A DNA stretch of 64,000 bases from Mesorhizobium loti. Lineage in GTDB: Bacteria; Pseudomonadota; Alphaproteobacteria; Rhizobiales; Rhizobiaceae. The notes beneath the pieces were generated by a model. The model ran no database searches. It saw nothing but the letters and a program-made list of their open reading frames with translations, and had not been told where the DNA came from. Below, in pieces: positions 36,835-45,297 of this stretch; the first letter of the stretch is position 1; each line of letters begins with the position of its first letter. The stretch is from assembly GCF_013170705.1 (NCBI RefSeq), contig NZ_CP033334.1, positions 2,519,501 through 2,583,500 of the forward strand, given 5' to 3'. The position numbers and the translations under genes are program-made.

Positions 36835-37701
36835 ATGTCGCTCAAGGGAAAGACGCTGTTCATCTCCGGCGGATCGCGGGGCATCGGGCTGGCGATCGCG
36901 CTGCGCGCGGCGCGCGACGGCGCCAATGTGACGATCGCGGCCAAGACCGCAGAGCCGCATCCGAAGCTGCCTGGCACGATCTACACCGCCGCCGAAGAGA
37001 TCGAGCGGGCCGGCGGCAAGGCGCTGCCCGTGTTGTGCGACATCCGCGAGGAGGCACAGGTCGCCGAGGCGGTTTCAAAGACCGTTGAGAGATTCGGCGG
37101 CATCGACATCTGCGTCAACAACGCCAGCGCCATCCAGCTCACCGGCACGCTGGAGACCGACATGAAGCGCTATGATCTCATGCACCAGATCAACACGCGC
37201 GGCACCTTCCTTGTGTCCAAAATGTGCATTCCGCACCTGAAGTTGGCCAACAATCCTCACATCCTGAATCTGGCACCGCCGCTCGACATGAAGGCCAAGT
37301 GGTTCAAGAACCATGTCGCCTACACCATGGCCAAGTTCGGCATGTCGATGTGCACGCTGGGCATGAGCGCCGAATTCGCCAAGGACGGTATCGCGGTCAA
37401 TTCGCTGTGGCCGATCTCGACCATCGACACGGCGGCGGTGCGCAATCTGCTGGGGGGCGCCACGGTGGCGGCAATGAGCCGGTCGCCCGACATCATGGCC
37501 GACGCCGCGCACGCCATCTTCATGCGGCCCTCGCGCGAGGCATCAGGCAATTTCTACATCGACGAAGAGGTGCTGCGCGCCGAGGGCGTCAGCGACTTTT
37601 CGGTCTATGCGCCCGACGCGGCCGGGCCGCTGGCCGGCGACTTTTTCGTGCCGGACGAGGTGTTTGCGAATTCGGAGACGAAGGTCAGAAGCATTTACTG
37701 A
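36835..37701 (+). CDS. Short-chain dehydrogenase/reductase (HSDL2-like)
   Basis: 288 aa. Cofactor loop SGGSRGIGLAIA at the N-terminus; NNAS near residue 100; active-site region AYTMAKFG with Tyr and Lys in the standard spacing. The long C-terminal half and LNLAPPLDMKAKWFKNH resemble the SDR half of HSDL2-type proteins. GCAAGGA before ATG 36835. Substrate unknown, possibly an acyl or hydroxy-acid compound. Confidence 0.85.
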   Translation: MSLKGKTLFISGGSRGIGLAIALRAARDGANVTIAAKTAEPHPKLPGTIYTAAEEIERAGGKALPVLCDIREEAQVAEAVSKTVERFGGIDICVNNASAIQLTGTLETDMKRYDLMHQINTRGTFLVSKMCIPHLKLANNPHILNLAPPLDMKAKWFKNHVAYTMAKFGMSMCTLGMSAEFAKDGIAVNSLWPISTIDTAAVRNLLGGATVAAMSRSPDIMADAAHAIFMRPSREASGNFYIDEEVLRAEGVSDFSVYAPDAAGPLAGDFFVPDEVFANSETKVRSIY

Positions 37702-37720
37702 TGGAAACCACGCCCTGCCG

Positions 37721-37780
37721 GCGCTGCCCCTCATCCGCCTGCCGGCACCTTGTCCCCGTACAGTGACGGGGACAAGGGAG
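37721..37780 (+). repeat. Third copy of the dispersed rhizobial repeat
   Basis: GCGCTGCCCCTCATCCGCCT followed by GCCGGCACCTTGTCCCCGTA and an inverted CGGGGACAAGG core. Same element as at 33,833-34,013, with paired changes (TTGTCCCC/GGGGACAA) that keep the hairpin, which argues for selection on structure. It lies between the convergent SDR and UPF0114 genes and may act as a terminator. Confidence 0.78.
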
Positions 37781-37782
37781 CC

Positions 37783-38301
37783 TCACGCCTCGTCCTTCTT
37801 GCCTTTGCTCAGGCCCATCAGCCGGTCGATATAGGCCAGCATCAGCGCCGAGACGACGAAGGTGAGGTGAATGATGGTCAGCCACATCAGCTGGTCGGTC
37901 GAATAGGACGACGAGTTGAGGAAGACCTGCAAGAGGTGGATGGAGGAGATGGCGACGATGGTCGAGGCCACTTTGACCTTGAGCGATCCGACATCGATCG
38001 TGCCCAGCCAATGCACGCCGCTGCCATCCGGGTCGTCGAAGCGGCTGACGAAGTTCTCGTAGCCTGAGATGATGACCATCACCACCAGCGAGGCAACGAG
38101 GGCGGCATCGATCAGGCCGAGCATCTTCAGGATTGTGTCGGTGTCGCCGAGCAGGAACACCATGGTGATGAACTCGTAGAGCTTCTTGGCGAACGACAAC
38201 GCATAGACGGCCAATGCCAGGCCAAGACCGATATAGAAGGCGACAAGAAGCCAGCGCGAGGCGAGGATGATGGATTCGATGGCGAGTTCGAGACGCTTCA
38301 T
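37783..38301 (-). CDS. UPF0114/YqhA-family membrane protein
   Basis: 172 aa with four hydrophobic segments: LLVAFYIGLGLALAVYALSF near residue 17, ALVASLVVMVIISGYENFVS near 75, IVAISSIHLLQVFL near 112 and LTFVVSALMLAYIDRLMG near 145. Typical UPF0114 family size and pattern. Start ATG 38301 is chosen over 38352 because the added residues are charged and unlike the family. Function unknown. Confidence 0.85.
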   Translation of the reverse strand: MKRLELAIESIILASRWLLVAFYIGLGLALAVYALSFAKKLYEFITMVFLLGDTDTILKMLGLIDAALVASLVVMVIISGYENFVSRFDDPDGSGVHWLGTIDVGSLKVKVASTIVAISSIHLLQVFLNSSSYSTDQLMWLTIIHLTFVVSALMLAYIDRLMGLSKGKKDEA

Positions 38302-38375
38302 AGAGTGGTTCCAGTTGTTCTCTGATCGGTGATCAGGCGGTATTTCGACCACGCGAACGCTTTTTGCAAGACAGC

Positions 38376-38405
38376 AAAAAACCCCGCCGGAGAGGGCCGG
38401 CGGGG
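38376..38405 (-). terminator. Rho-independent terminator on the minus strand
   Basis: Perfect 9-bp stem CCCCGCCGG / CCGGCGGGG with a 6-nt loop and six A on the left, which is a T run when read leftward. It is the only classical terminator downstream of the OmpA-family gene (stop at 38,622). Confidence 0.85.
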
Positions 38406-38544
38406 CTCAATGCGTCCCGCTGGAGTCGGGACGGGGCAGGGAACGCCCAGTCCTGAATCTGGGGTGAGCGGGCTCGCGATTCAATGAGCCGGCTTTGATG
38501 CCGGGACAAATCTTCTTGAGCCGAGGCTCCGGATCCGAACCTTT

Positions 38545-38620
38545 CCCATCCCCGGCCGAGCCGGGGATGGGTGCTTCCAGCGTTGAGTCCGCAAATCAGG
38601 TCATGATTTTGAAATCATGA
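38545..38620. repeat. Two strong palindromes after the OmpA-family gene
   Basis: A perfect 12-bp stem CCCATCCCCGGC / GCCGGGGATGGG with loop CGA lies at 38,545-38,571. A second, AT-rich palindrome TCATGATTTTGAAATCATGA (9-bp arms, 38,601-38,620) abuts the stop codon. With the terminator at 38,376 these give three hairpins in the 320-base gap. They may protect the 3' end of an abundant mRNA. No gene seen in the gap. Confidence 0.8.
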
Positions 38621-38621
38621 T

Positions 38622-40847
38622 CTAATTGTTGCTGGCAACGGGTGCCACCAGCGACGTGATGCGGCGGATGGCGACACGCCGGTTCTCACGGTTGGGCGCC
38701 GAGGTGTTTACCTTCAGATACTCCTCGCCATAGCCCTGCGTCGTCAGGTTCTCCGGCGGGATGCCGAAGGCATTGGTCAGCGCTTCGGCAACCGCTTCGG
38801 CGCGGCGGTCGGACAGAGCAAGGTTTGCCTCCGGCGTGCCGACGGCGTCGGTGTGGCCTTCGATCAGGAAGGTCTCGGCCGGGTTCTTCTTCAACAGCTT
38901 CTCCATGGCGTTGGCGACGCCCTCGAGCTTCTGCACCTCGGTGTCGGAGATCGAGGACGAGCCGAATTCGAAGTTCAGCGTGTCGAGGTCGACGCGGCGC
39001 GCAATGTCGCGCACACGGGCCGAACGCTTGACCTCGTCGATCGAATAGAGGCGCTGGACCCTTTCCACCGGCGGCTGTTCGAGGAAGGTGTAGTAGTCGT
39101 CAGGGCTTTGGACGTCCTCGGAATCGAGGATGTAGTCACGGCGAGGGATGGTCAGCCGCATCGGCGGCAGGTCATCGCCGGGATCGCGCCAGTCGCCCTC
39201 ATCCTGGTAGTCCCGCTCGTCGACATAGCTCAGCACATATTCGCGCCCGTCAGGCGTGATGCGTGAGCGCTGGATGACATCGCCGTAGCGGTTACGGATG
39301 GTGACGATCCGGATGCCGTTGTCGCGCTCGACCGTCTCGCGTGTACGGCCCTGCGGCAGGTCCTCGTAGTAGACGTCCCTGGCGCCGCGGTTCATGCGCC
39401 GACCTTCATTGCTCTGGACGATCGTCTGGCCGCCGAGCTGGATGATGACGCGGTCGCCGATCTCCTTGAGCACGTCAACGCCCTGGGGACGGCGGCGGTC
39501 GCGGATGTTCTCATCGGGCGCACGGTCGCGGCGCTTGCCCTTCTCTTCCGTCACCGGGACAAACTTTTCGGGCTTGATCTCCTGCTGGGCTGCCTTGTCG
39601 TCGGTTGGAGGCGGACCCTGGTCGACGGGAGCGACCGCGGGCTTCCGCCCCTGATCGCCGCCTTGCTGGGCGTTCTGGCCGCCATTCTGCTGCTCGCCAC
39701 TCTGCTGACCGTTCTTGTCGCCCTGCCTGCGGCCGCCGCCCTTGCGTTCGGCGTCCTTCTGGCTGTCGAGGAGGGGGGCAGCGTTCTTGTCGGCGGGCGC
39801 TTCGCCCTGGACGGGATTTTCGCCCTGGACAGGCGCGGTCTTGCCGCCATTGGCCGGCTGTTCGCCGGTGGCTGGCTGCGCGCCCGTGACCGGCTGCTCG
39901 CCATTCGCGGGCTGTTCGCCCGTCGGCTTCTTGCCGTGCTTCTTCGTCTTGTCCTGGGGCTGCTCACCCTGGGTCGCCGGCTGTTCGCCGGCCGGAGCCG
40001 TTTCAGCCTTGGGCGTCGTCGCTTCGCCGGCGGGAGCTTGCTTCGGCGTCGGAGCGGCTTCCGGCGTCACCGCCGGGGCGGCGGGAGCCTCTTTCTGCTG
40101 GTCCGGCTTGTGTTTCCTGCCGGGCTTGGTCTGCTGGTTGTCGTTGGCGGGTTCTGTCTGCCCAGCGGGCGCCTGTTCGGCCGGCGCCTGCTCGGTCTGT
40201 TGCTGCTGGTCGCGCTTCTTCTTGCGCGGCTGCTGTTCTTGGGCGGCAGGGGCTGTCTGTTCGGCCGGCGCCTGCTCGGTCTGTTGCTGCTGGTCGCGCT
40301 TCTTCTTGCGCGGCTGCTGCTCTTGGGCGGCAGGGGCTGTCTGTTCGGCGGGAGCCTGCTCGGTCTGCTGCTGATCGCGCTTCTTCCTGCGCGGCTGCTG
40401 TTCTTCAGCGGCAGGGGCTGTCTGTTCGGCGGGAGCCTGTTCGGTCTGCTGCTGCTGGTCGCGCTTCTTCCTGCGCGGCTGCTGTTCCTCGGCGGCTGGA
40501 GCGGCCTGCTCGGCTGGCGCCTGCTCGGTCTGTTGCTGCTGATCGCGCTTCTTCCTGCGCGGCTGCTGTTCCTCGGTGGCTGGAGCGGCCTGCTCGGCTG
40601 CCGGTGCCGCCTTCTCGGCGGGGGCCTGCTCGGTCTGCTGCTGGTCGCGCTTTTTCTTGCGCCGCTGCTCCTGGTCGCTCTGTTGTCCCTCGTCGGCGGG
40701 TGCGTCCTGGGCCAGAATCAGCGGCGTTCCACCGCGTTGCATGGTGTCGAACGCGGCATTTCCCTGAAGCGGGAACGCGCCCAACGGCGCGGATGCCATC
40801 AGCAGGCCAAGTGCGGTACCTGCCAGAATCCGTGGTTGGCGTTTCAT
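38622..40847 (-). CDS. OmpA-family outer-membrane/peptidoglycan-binding protein with Gln-Pro-Ala-rich repeats
   Basis: 741 aa. Signal peptide MKRQPRILAGTALGLLMASA; ATG 40847 is preceded by AAGGAGAG. Residues about 62-215 are six imperfect 26-27-residue repeats (RKKRDQQQQTEQAPAEQ, then TAPAAEEQQP). A disordered Pro/Gly/Gln region follows to about residue 430, then a basic stretch. The C-terminal OmpA domain has FEFGSSSISDTEVQKL, IEGHTDAVGTPEAN and LSDRRAEAVAEAL, the peptidoglycan-binding signature. A periplasm-spanning anchor or adhesin-like role is likely. Confidence 0.88.
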   Translation of the reverse strand: MKRQPRILAGTALGLLMASAPLGAFPLQGNAAFDTMQRGGTPLILAQDAPADEGQQSDQEQRRKKKRDQQQTEQAPAEKAAPAAEQAAPATEEQQPRRKKRDQQQQTEQAPAEQAAPAAEEQQPRRKKRDQQQQTEQAPAEQTAPAAEEQQPRRKKRDQQQTEQAPAEQTAPAAQEQQPRKKKRDQQQQTEQAPAEQTAPAAQEQQPRKKKRDQQQQTEQAPAEQAPAGQTEPANDNQQTKPGRKHKPDQQKEAPAAPAVTPEAAPTPKQAPAGEATTPKAETAPAGEQPATQGEQPQDKTKKHGKKPTGEQPANGEQPVTGAQPATGEQPANGGKTAPVQGENPVQGEAPADKNAAPLLDSQKDAERKGGGRRQGDKNGQQSGEQQNGGQNAQQGGDQGRKPAVAPVDQGPPPTDDKAAQQEIKPEKFVPVTEEKGKRRDRAPDENIRDRRRPQGVDVLKEIGDRVIIQLGGQTIVQSNEGRRMNRGARDVYYEDLPQGRTRETVERDNGIRIVTIRNRYGDVIQRSRITPDGREYVLSYVDERDYQDEGDWRDPGDDLPPMRLTIPRRDYILDSEDVQSPDDYYTFLEQPPVERVQRLYSIDEVKRSARVRDIARRVDLDTLNFEFGSSSISDTEVQKLEGVANAMEKLLKKNPAETFLIEGHTDAVGTPEANLALSDRRAEAVAEALTNAFGIPPENLTTQGYGEEYLKVNTSAPNRENRRVAIRRITSLVAPVASNN
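40200..40664 (-). repeat. In-frame tandem coding repeat, about 78-81 bp unit, six copies
   Basis: Within the OmpA-family gene, an approximately 80-bp unit encoding RKKRDQQQQTEQAPAEQ and a variable TAPAAEEQQP linker recurs six times. Adjacent copies are nearly identical in DNA, with length changes in multiples of three (DQQQ versus DQQQQ), as expected from recent slippage or unequal crossing over. Confidence 0.85.
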
Positions 40848-41045
40848 CGAAAGCTCTCCTTGTGGGGTCCCATCCTTGCCGAAACCGATCTTGGACCGAT
40901 TGGTTCCAGTTTGGTGGGGATAGATGCCGTACAGGGCGATTGGCCGGCCTTTTGAAGGCAACTTCATGTCATTAGGCCAGCCTAAGGTCCGATTCCAGTC
41001 CCTACCGCGCTTGACCTCGACGGCGGGCGGGGCCACATCCGCGAG

Positions 41046-41492
41046 ATGGAAACGCCATTCTGGAAAACAAAGACGCTGGAAGCGATGAGCCCGGCCGAGT
41101 GGGAATCGCTGTGCGACGGCTGCGGCAAATGCTGCCTGTCGAAGCTCGAGGACGAGGATACGGGCGAGATCTACTGGACAAGTGTCGGCTGCCGGCTGTT
41201 CGATGCGCAGAGCTGCCGCTGCGCCGACTATGCCAACCGGCTGGCGCGCGTTCCCGATTGCGTCGGCCTGACGCCGCAGAATGTACGCACCATCAGCTGG
41301 CTGCCCAGCACCTGCGCCTATCGGCTGGTGGCCGAGGGCCGCGACCTCTATTGGTGGCACCGGCTGGTGTCGGGCAGTGCCGAGACCGTGCACGAGGCCG
41401 GTATCTCGATGCGCGGCCGGGTCAAGGCGAGCGAGACCGAACTGGCCGAGCTCGAAGATTATTTTGACTATATACTCGACGACGAGCCTTGA
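41046..41492 (+). CDS. YcgN/UPF0260 family cysteine-cluster protein
   Basis: 148 aa. Conserved cysteines: CDGCGKCC near residues 23-30, then [15 protein letters not shown] and PDC, the UPF0260 pattern proposed to bind an Fe-S or zinc centre. [17 protein letters not shown] is also typical. Function unproven. It stands alone, convergent with no partner, about 200 bp from the OmpA-family start on the other strand. Confidence 0.85.
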   Translation: METPFWKTKTLEAMSPAEWESLCDGCGKCCLSKLEDEDTGEIYWTSVGCRLFDAQSCRCADYANRLARVPDCVGLTPQNVRTISWLPSTCAYRLVAEGRDLYWWHRLVSGSAETVHEAGISMRGRVKASETELAELEDYFDYILDDEP

Positions 41493-41681
41493 GGCTGGTG
41501 TCCGCCAGGCGCCAGGAATCTGGGCGGGGTATTGGGGGTTCGAAGATCGGCGGAGGTTTCCTTACCGCCACATGAACCGCAGATGAACGGCGAGTTCGTA
41601 AATAGTTCAGACAGGCCAGTGCATTGTCCCGCCATCGGTTTCACGAGGACGGGCGCAAGCCCGCAACAAGGAGAGAGAACC

Positions 41682-42038
41682 ATGTACACCAAGATCAAGA
41701 CGGCAGCCCTTTCGGCGCTGGTCGGCCTCGGCACGCTGGCCGCCATTCCCGCCCATGCCGACAGCCTCTATCTCGGCTTCGGCAACAACCAGGATCCGCG
41801 TTTCGGCGTCTATGCCGGTGATGACGGCTATCGCCACCGCCGCGACGAGCGCCGCGACGACTGGCGCCGTGGCTGCTCGCCCGACCGCGCCCTCGACAAG
41901 GCCGAGCGCATGGGGCTGCGCCGTGCCCGCATCGTCGACGCCAACCGCCGCGTGGTGAAGGTGATGGGCCGCCAGTATGGCGATCGCGTCGTCATCGTCT
42001 TCGCCAATGAGCGCGGCTGCCCGATCATCAACCGCTGA
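41682..42038 (+). CDS. Small secreted protein of unknown function
   Basis: 118 aa. AAGGAGAGAG precedes the ATG; signal peptide MYTKIKTAALSALVGLGTLA with cleavage after AHA near residue 26. The mature part is Arg/Asp-rich (YRHRRDERRDDWRRGC) with two cysteines (RGCSP and ERGCPI) that may pair, and a C-terminal PepSY/antifreeze-like beta region (VVKVMGRQYGDRVVIVFAN). Similar short proteins are common in rhizobia; the role is unknown. Confidence 0.75.
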   Translation: MYTKIKTAALSALVGLGTLAAIPAHADSLYLGFGNNQDPRFGVYAGDDGYRHRRDERRDDWRRGCSPDRALDKAERMGLRRARIVDANRRVVKVMGRQYGDRVVIVFANERGCPIINR

Positions 42039-42085
42039 GGCCTCTTGATGGCAGAGCCCCTGTCCGATCGGACGGGCGCGGCTCG

Positions 42086-42121
42086 AAAAAACCCCGCGGG
42101 AGCGATCCCGCGGGGTTTTTT
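42086..42121. terminator. Bidirectional rho-independent terminator
   Basis: 10-bp stem CCCCGCGGGA / TCCCGCGGGG, loop GCGA, with six A on the left and T on the right. Serves the small secreted protein gene (plus) and the convergent SIMPL gene (minus). Confidence 0.95.
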
Positions 42122-42196
42122 CCTTGCATCGTATCGGCTGCGGATCATCCGTCGCCGGCACTGCCGGCGACGGATGACCGTTGCTTCAGCCGGCTG

Positions 42197-42907
42197 TTAT
42201 TTCAGCTCGAAGGTGACGGTCACCTGGACATTGTAGGCGTTTTCGCCGGCCTGGGTCGGCACCGCCGACCGGGCCGCGTCGAATGCCTTGGCGTTGATGG
42301 CCATCGGCGCGGGAGCGATGTTCTGGTCGGAGATTTCCAGCACCCGGCCAATGCTGACGCCGGCGGCCTCGGCCAGCGTCTTGGCCTTGGCGATGGCGTT
42401 GGCAACCGCCTTCTTGCGGGCTTCGGTGATGGTGGCATCAGGATTGTCATTGGTGAAGGAGATGCCGCCACCCTGGTTGACACCGAGAGACACCGCCTTG
42501 TCGAGGATCTCGCCCGTCTTGTCGATGTCGCGCACCCGTACCGCCAGCGTGTTGGTGACCTGGTAGGCGACGAGCTCTGCCTCCTGGCTGCCGTCGGGCT
42601 TGTTGGTGAAGTTGTAGCGCGGATTGATCTGGATGCCGGCGGTCTGCAGGTCGCGATCCTTGATGCCGGCCGCCTTCATCGCCGCGATAACCGCGGCCAT
42701 GGCGTCGTTGTTGGCATCGAGCGCCGCGCGCGCCGTCTTGGCCTCGCGCATGACGCTGAGCGAGAGCAACGCCAGGTCGGGAGGCGTGGTCGCTTCGCCT
42801 TCGCCCGACACGATGATGCGGGCGGGCGTCGGCGAATCGGCGGCTCCAGCCATCGCCGGAAAAGCGATTGCAGCGGCGAGCGCGAGGGGCAAAAGATGTC
42901 TGGTCAT
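42197..42907 (-). CDS. SIMPL-domain (DUF541) periplasmic protein
   Basis: 236 aa. Signal peptide MTRHLLPLALAAAIAFPAMA, cleavage near AGA-AD. The SIMPL domain follows: IIVSGEGEATTPPDLALLSL, then LQTAGIQINPRY and YQVTNTLAVRVRDIDKTG, with ARKKAVANAIAKAKTLAEAA. Bacterial members (such as YggE) are linked to oxidative stress tolerance. Monocistronic. Confidence 0.88.
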   Translation of the reverse strand: MTRHLLPLALAAAIAFPAMAGAADSPTPARIIVSGEGEATTPPDLALLSLSVMREAKTARAALDANNDAMAAVIAAMKAAGIKDRDLQTAGIQINPRYNFTNKPDGSQEAELVAYQVTNTLAVRVRDIDKTGEILDKAVSLGVNQGGGISFTNDNPDATITEARKKAVANAIAKAKTLAEAAGVSIGRVLEISDQNIAPAPMAINAKAFDAARSAVPTQAGENAYNVQVTVTFELK

Positions 42908-43041
42908 GAAAATCTCCGTGGTATGCGATCAGGTCGCAAGCGTCGCCTAGAGCGCGATTATGGGTTGATTTGGGCGATCAGCGAAAGCCCGTCGCGAAAG
43001 CCTTGTGCTGCGATGCGAAAAACATTAATCCAGCCGGCGTG

Positions 43042-43117
43042 GGGCCTGTAGCTCAATGGTTAGAGCCGGCGGCTCATAACCGCTTGGTTGGGGGTTCGAG
43101 TCCCTCCGGGCCCACCA
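43042..43117 (+). tRNA. tRNA-Ile(CAU), 76 nt, CCA encoded
   Basis: Acceptor arms GGGCCTG and CGGGCCC pair over seven bases with a discriminator A and encoded CCA. Anticodon loop CTCATAA gives CAU. The D arm AGCTCAATGGTTAGAGC and the anticodon arm GGCGGCTCATAACCGC are close to E. coli tRNA-Ile2, whose CAU is modified to lysidine-AU, rather than to either tRNA-Met. The 3' end borders a genomic island with a tyrosine integrase, so it is the likely attachment gene. Confidence 0.88.
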
Positions 43118-43223
43118 TGACCATTGATTTTATTTCGGAAAAGTGCCCTCGGCCCAAAACGTTTTGGGTCCATTATGGGCCAAAACAAGGACCGTGGTCC
43201 CGGTTTGTTCCGACTCGGTGTGA

Positions 43224-44414
43224 TTATCTGACGATGCGGAGGTTTGCCCGTCGCTTCATGGCGTCGCGTTTGGCCTCGCGCTCGTTGATCGCGCGAGCAA
43301 TATCAACCGCGATCCGCTTCTTGTTGGCCTCACGCACGTAGTCATCCGTCACCGTCATGGAGGAATGCCCCATGGCGTCCATGATGGCCCGGGCCTGGAT
43401 GTTGCATTCAGCGAGGTAGGTGCCGAAGGTACGGCGCAGGCCGTGAAGCGTATAGCCGTCAGGAATATCGGCCTGTCGTGCCCAATGCTGCATCATGCCT
43501 GTCAGGCTCTTTTCTGAAAACGGGTTGCCATAGCCATTCTTCAAGACGGTTCCACCCTTCGAGCGGTCAAGCGGGTCTAGCGCAGCCGCCAGTTTGTCCA
43601 CCACCGGGATAAACATCTCCCGTCCGCCATGACGGTTTCGGTTCTTCTTCTGTCGGAAGGCGAACGCCTCGATCAATGCCAAGGAACCGTCGAACAGTTC
43701 GATCTCCTCGGTCACGAGATCATCCCATTCAAGGTCAGCGATGTCGCCTCGTCGGTTGCCGAGCCAGAAACCAAGCGCGTAGCACGTCCGAGCCGGCGTT
43801 CCGATCGGATGCCGCTCCTCGTACTTTTCTCGGATCGCAATTGGCCAAGCCGGGTTCTTGGTCGATTTGGGCACGCGTACGCGGATTGACAGTGAAGGAT
43901 CATCCTGCGGCTTTATCCATTTCTCGACATCGGTCGCGACCCATACAAGCTTCTTGATGGCAACCAGCATATGTTTGGCGACTGTGCGGTTGCTACTGAA
44001 GATGCTTTCGATGATGGCGCGAAGCCGATCCGCGTCGAGATGTTGCACCGGAGTATCGCGCCAAGTGAGTGGGTAATTTGGATCGACCCGCAGATTAAGA
44101 AAACGCTCAATCAGTCGCGCATTCTTCCGCTGCGTCGCTTCATCAAAATCGAGCCATTCCATTGTCGTTTCAAGCCGGCGCGCGGCATGCCCAAAAGTTT
44201 TTGGCAATGCCCGACCGGGCAAATCGATGATAGCTGCCTTCTTGTGTTGGCCCTGCGCGGCCTTCTCGTAAGCGGCCTCGAACTCGGGATCGCCGGGCTT
44301 ACCCGGAAGGCGGATTTCGGGCACGCCTCTTGCGCGGTAGCGATAGATTAGCTTGCCGTTCTTGAGGCGCGAAGATACCCCAGGGTAACTGGGGTCCTTA
44401 AATGGACGAGCCAT
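43224..44414 (-). CDS. Tyrosine recombinase/phage-type integrase (tRNA-Ile side)
   Basis: About 396 aa. Catalytic residues: Arg in GNRRGDIADL, His-x-x-Arg in LHGLRRTFGTYLAE, His in MGHSSM and the nucleophile Tyr in VTDDYVREA. Start ATG 44414, preceded by AGGAGC; the TTG three bases earlier is unlikely. Its 3' end points to tRNA-Ile(CAU), 107 bp away, so the attachment site is probably in that tRNA. An AlpA-like gene lies 85 bp upstream. Confidence 0.92.
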   Translation of the reverse strand: MARPFKDPSYPGVSSRLKNGKLIYRYRARGVPEIRLPGKPGDPEFEAAYEKAAQGQHKKAAIIDLPGRALPKTFGHAARRLETTMEWLDFDEATQRKNARLIERFLNLRVDPNYPLTWRDTPVQHLDADRLRAIIESIFSSNRTVAKHMLVAIKKLVWVATDVEKWIKPQDDPSLSIRVRVPKSTKNPAWPIAIREKYEERHPIGTPARTCYALGFWLGNRRGDIADLEWDDLVTEEIELFDGSLALIEAFAFRQKKNRNRHGGREMFIPVVDKLAAALDPLDRSKGGTVLKNGYGNPFSEKSLTGMMQHWARQADIPDGYTLHGLRRTFGTYLAECNIQARAIMDAMGHSSMTVTDDYVREANKKRIAVDIARAINEREAKRDAMKRRANLRIVR

Positions 44415-44499
44415 CAAATGCTCCTTTCAGGACCCTTTCAGATCTGCCCGTACCGAACGGGTTTTGCTTTCGATGGAACATACGCAATGAGCGTAGTTG

Positions 44500-44751
44500 C
44501 TATCGTTTTTCTACGTCCCGCCTGCTTCGTTCCAACAACTCTTGAAGGCCGCTATCTTTGTCCGGCAACGAGGTGAAAGCAATATCCAGGGCTACACGAT
44601 CCCAGACAGCGCGGCTGTTGATGCGCTTGGGCTTCGGCATCCGCCCATCGGCAACCATCTCGTCAAAAAGCGTTGATCCGACACCGATGTAGCGAGCCGC
44701 TTCCTCACGAGATAACCCTCGTGGGGCATACGAGATTGCGTCACTCTTCAT
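44500..44751 (-). CDS. AlpA-like excisionase/HTH regulator
   Basis: 83 aa with a MerR-like helix-turn-helix: RGLSREEAARYIGVGSTLFD, then EMVADGRMPKPKRI and AVWDRVALD, the AlpA/Xis pattern. Directly upstream of the integrase in the same direction, so it probably controls excision. Start ATG 44751 gives a compact domain; the frame runs upstream to 45162 without conserved features. Confidence 0.8.
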   Translation of the reverse strand: MKSDAISYAPRGLSREEAARYIGVGSTLFDEMVADGRMPKPKRINSRAVWDRVALDIAFTSLPDKDSGLQELLERSRRDVEKR

Positions 44752-45297
44752 GGACGCTGCCTCGGTCCTGATATTCCGGGCATGTGGGTATCGAAGCACA
44801 AAGCCACATCCTAGTTGCCGTTTCGTAGCGAGGAGATCGTGTGTGGCTAAAATAGGAAGAGCCTCGTTAAGCGGAAGCGGCCTGACTAGTTCGTTCGGCG
44901 TAAACCGGCAGCAACGTGTGAGCGGGGGCATTCCGGCAGGAGAGCAATCCGTGAAGCAAGTGGGCGGACGGCATTTCGCTGAGCTGGCGATCAGTGAGCC
45001 ATTACTCAGACGTCGCGTCAGCGGACTTTCGTACGCCTGCCGGCGCCCGAAAATCTTCACGGGAGCGGACTGACAGGTCTTGGGATGACGCGAGAAGCTG
45101 TTGTTCCGCCTTGACGAAAGCCGACGCTCGGAGTGCCATTCCGACGAGGCTACTGCTGCCATTCTTGCGGGGCTCCCGCGGATTCTTCGATGTGGGATGA
45201 AATCCGATTCGAACAGAATGCTCCGAGTGGCAATACTGGAAGGAATCGCGCAGATTGCCTAACCATTTGGCCATTTGCTCGAGCCGGCGGAGTGACG
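44752..45297. other. 546-base gap between the AlpA-like and Argonaute genes
   Basis: Open frames exist on both strands (45,002-45,274 minus; 44,994-45,200 plus), but I recognise no protein family and the codon patterns are not convincing. It must hold the divergent promoters, of which I can identify none with confidence. GGAG at 45,289-45,292 is the Argonaute ribosome site. Possibly contains remnants of older insertions. Confidence 0.4.

Noticed and set aside
40200..40664. Possible CRISPR-like array
   Set aside because: The units are directly joined without unique spacers, keep the reading frame and encode a low-complexity linker of the OmpA-family protein.
43042..43117. tRNA-Met reading of the CAU anticodon
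   Set aside because: Acceptor and D/anticodon arms match tRNA-Ile2 much better than elongator or initiator tRNA-Met.
45002..45274. 90-codon minus-strand ORF upstream of the Argonaute
   Set aside because: No recognisable domain and unconvincing codon use; kept as part of an unexplained gap.
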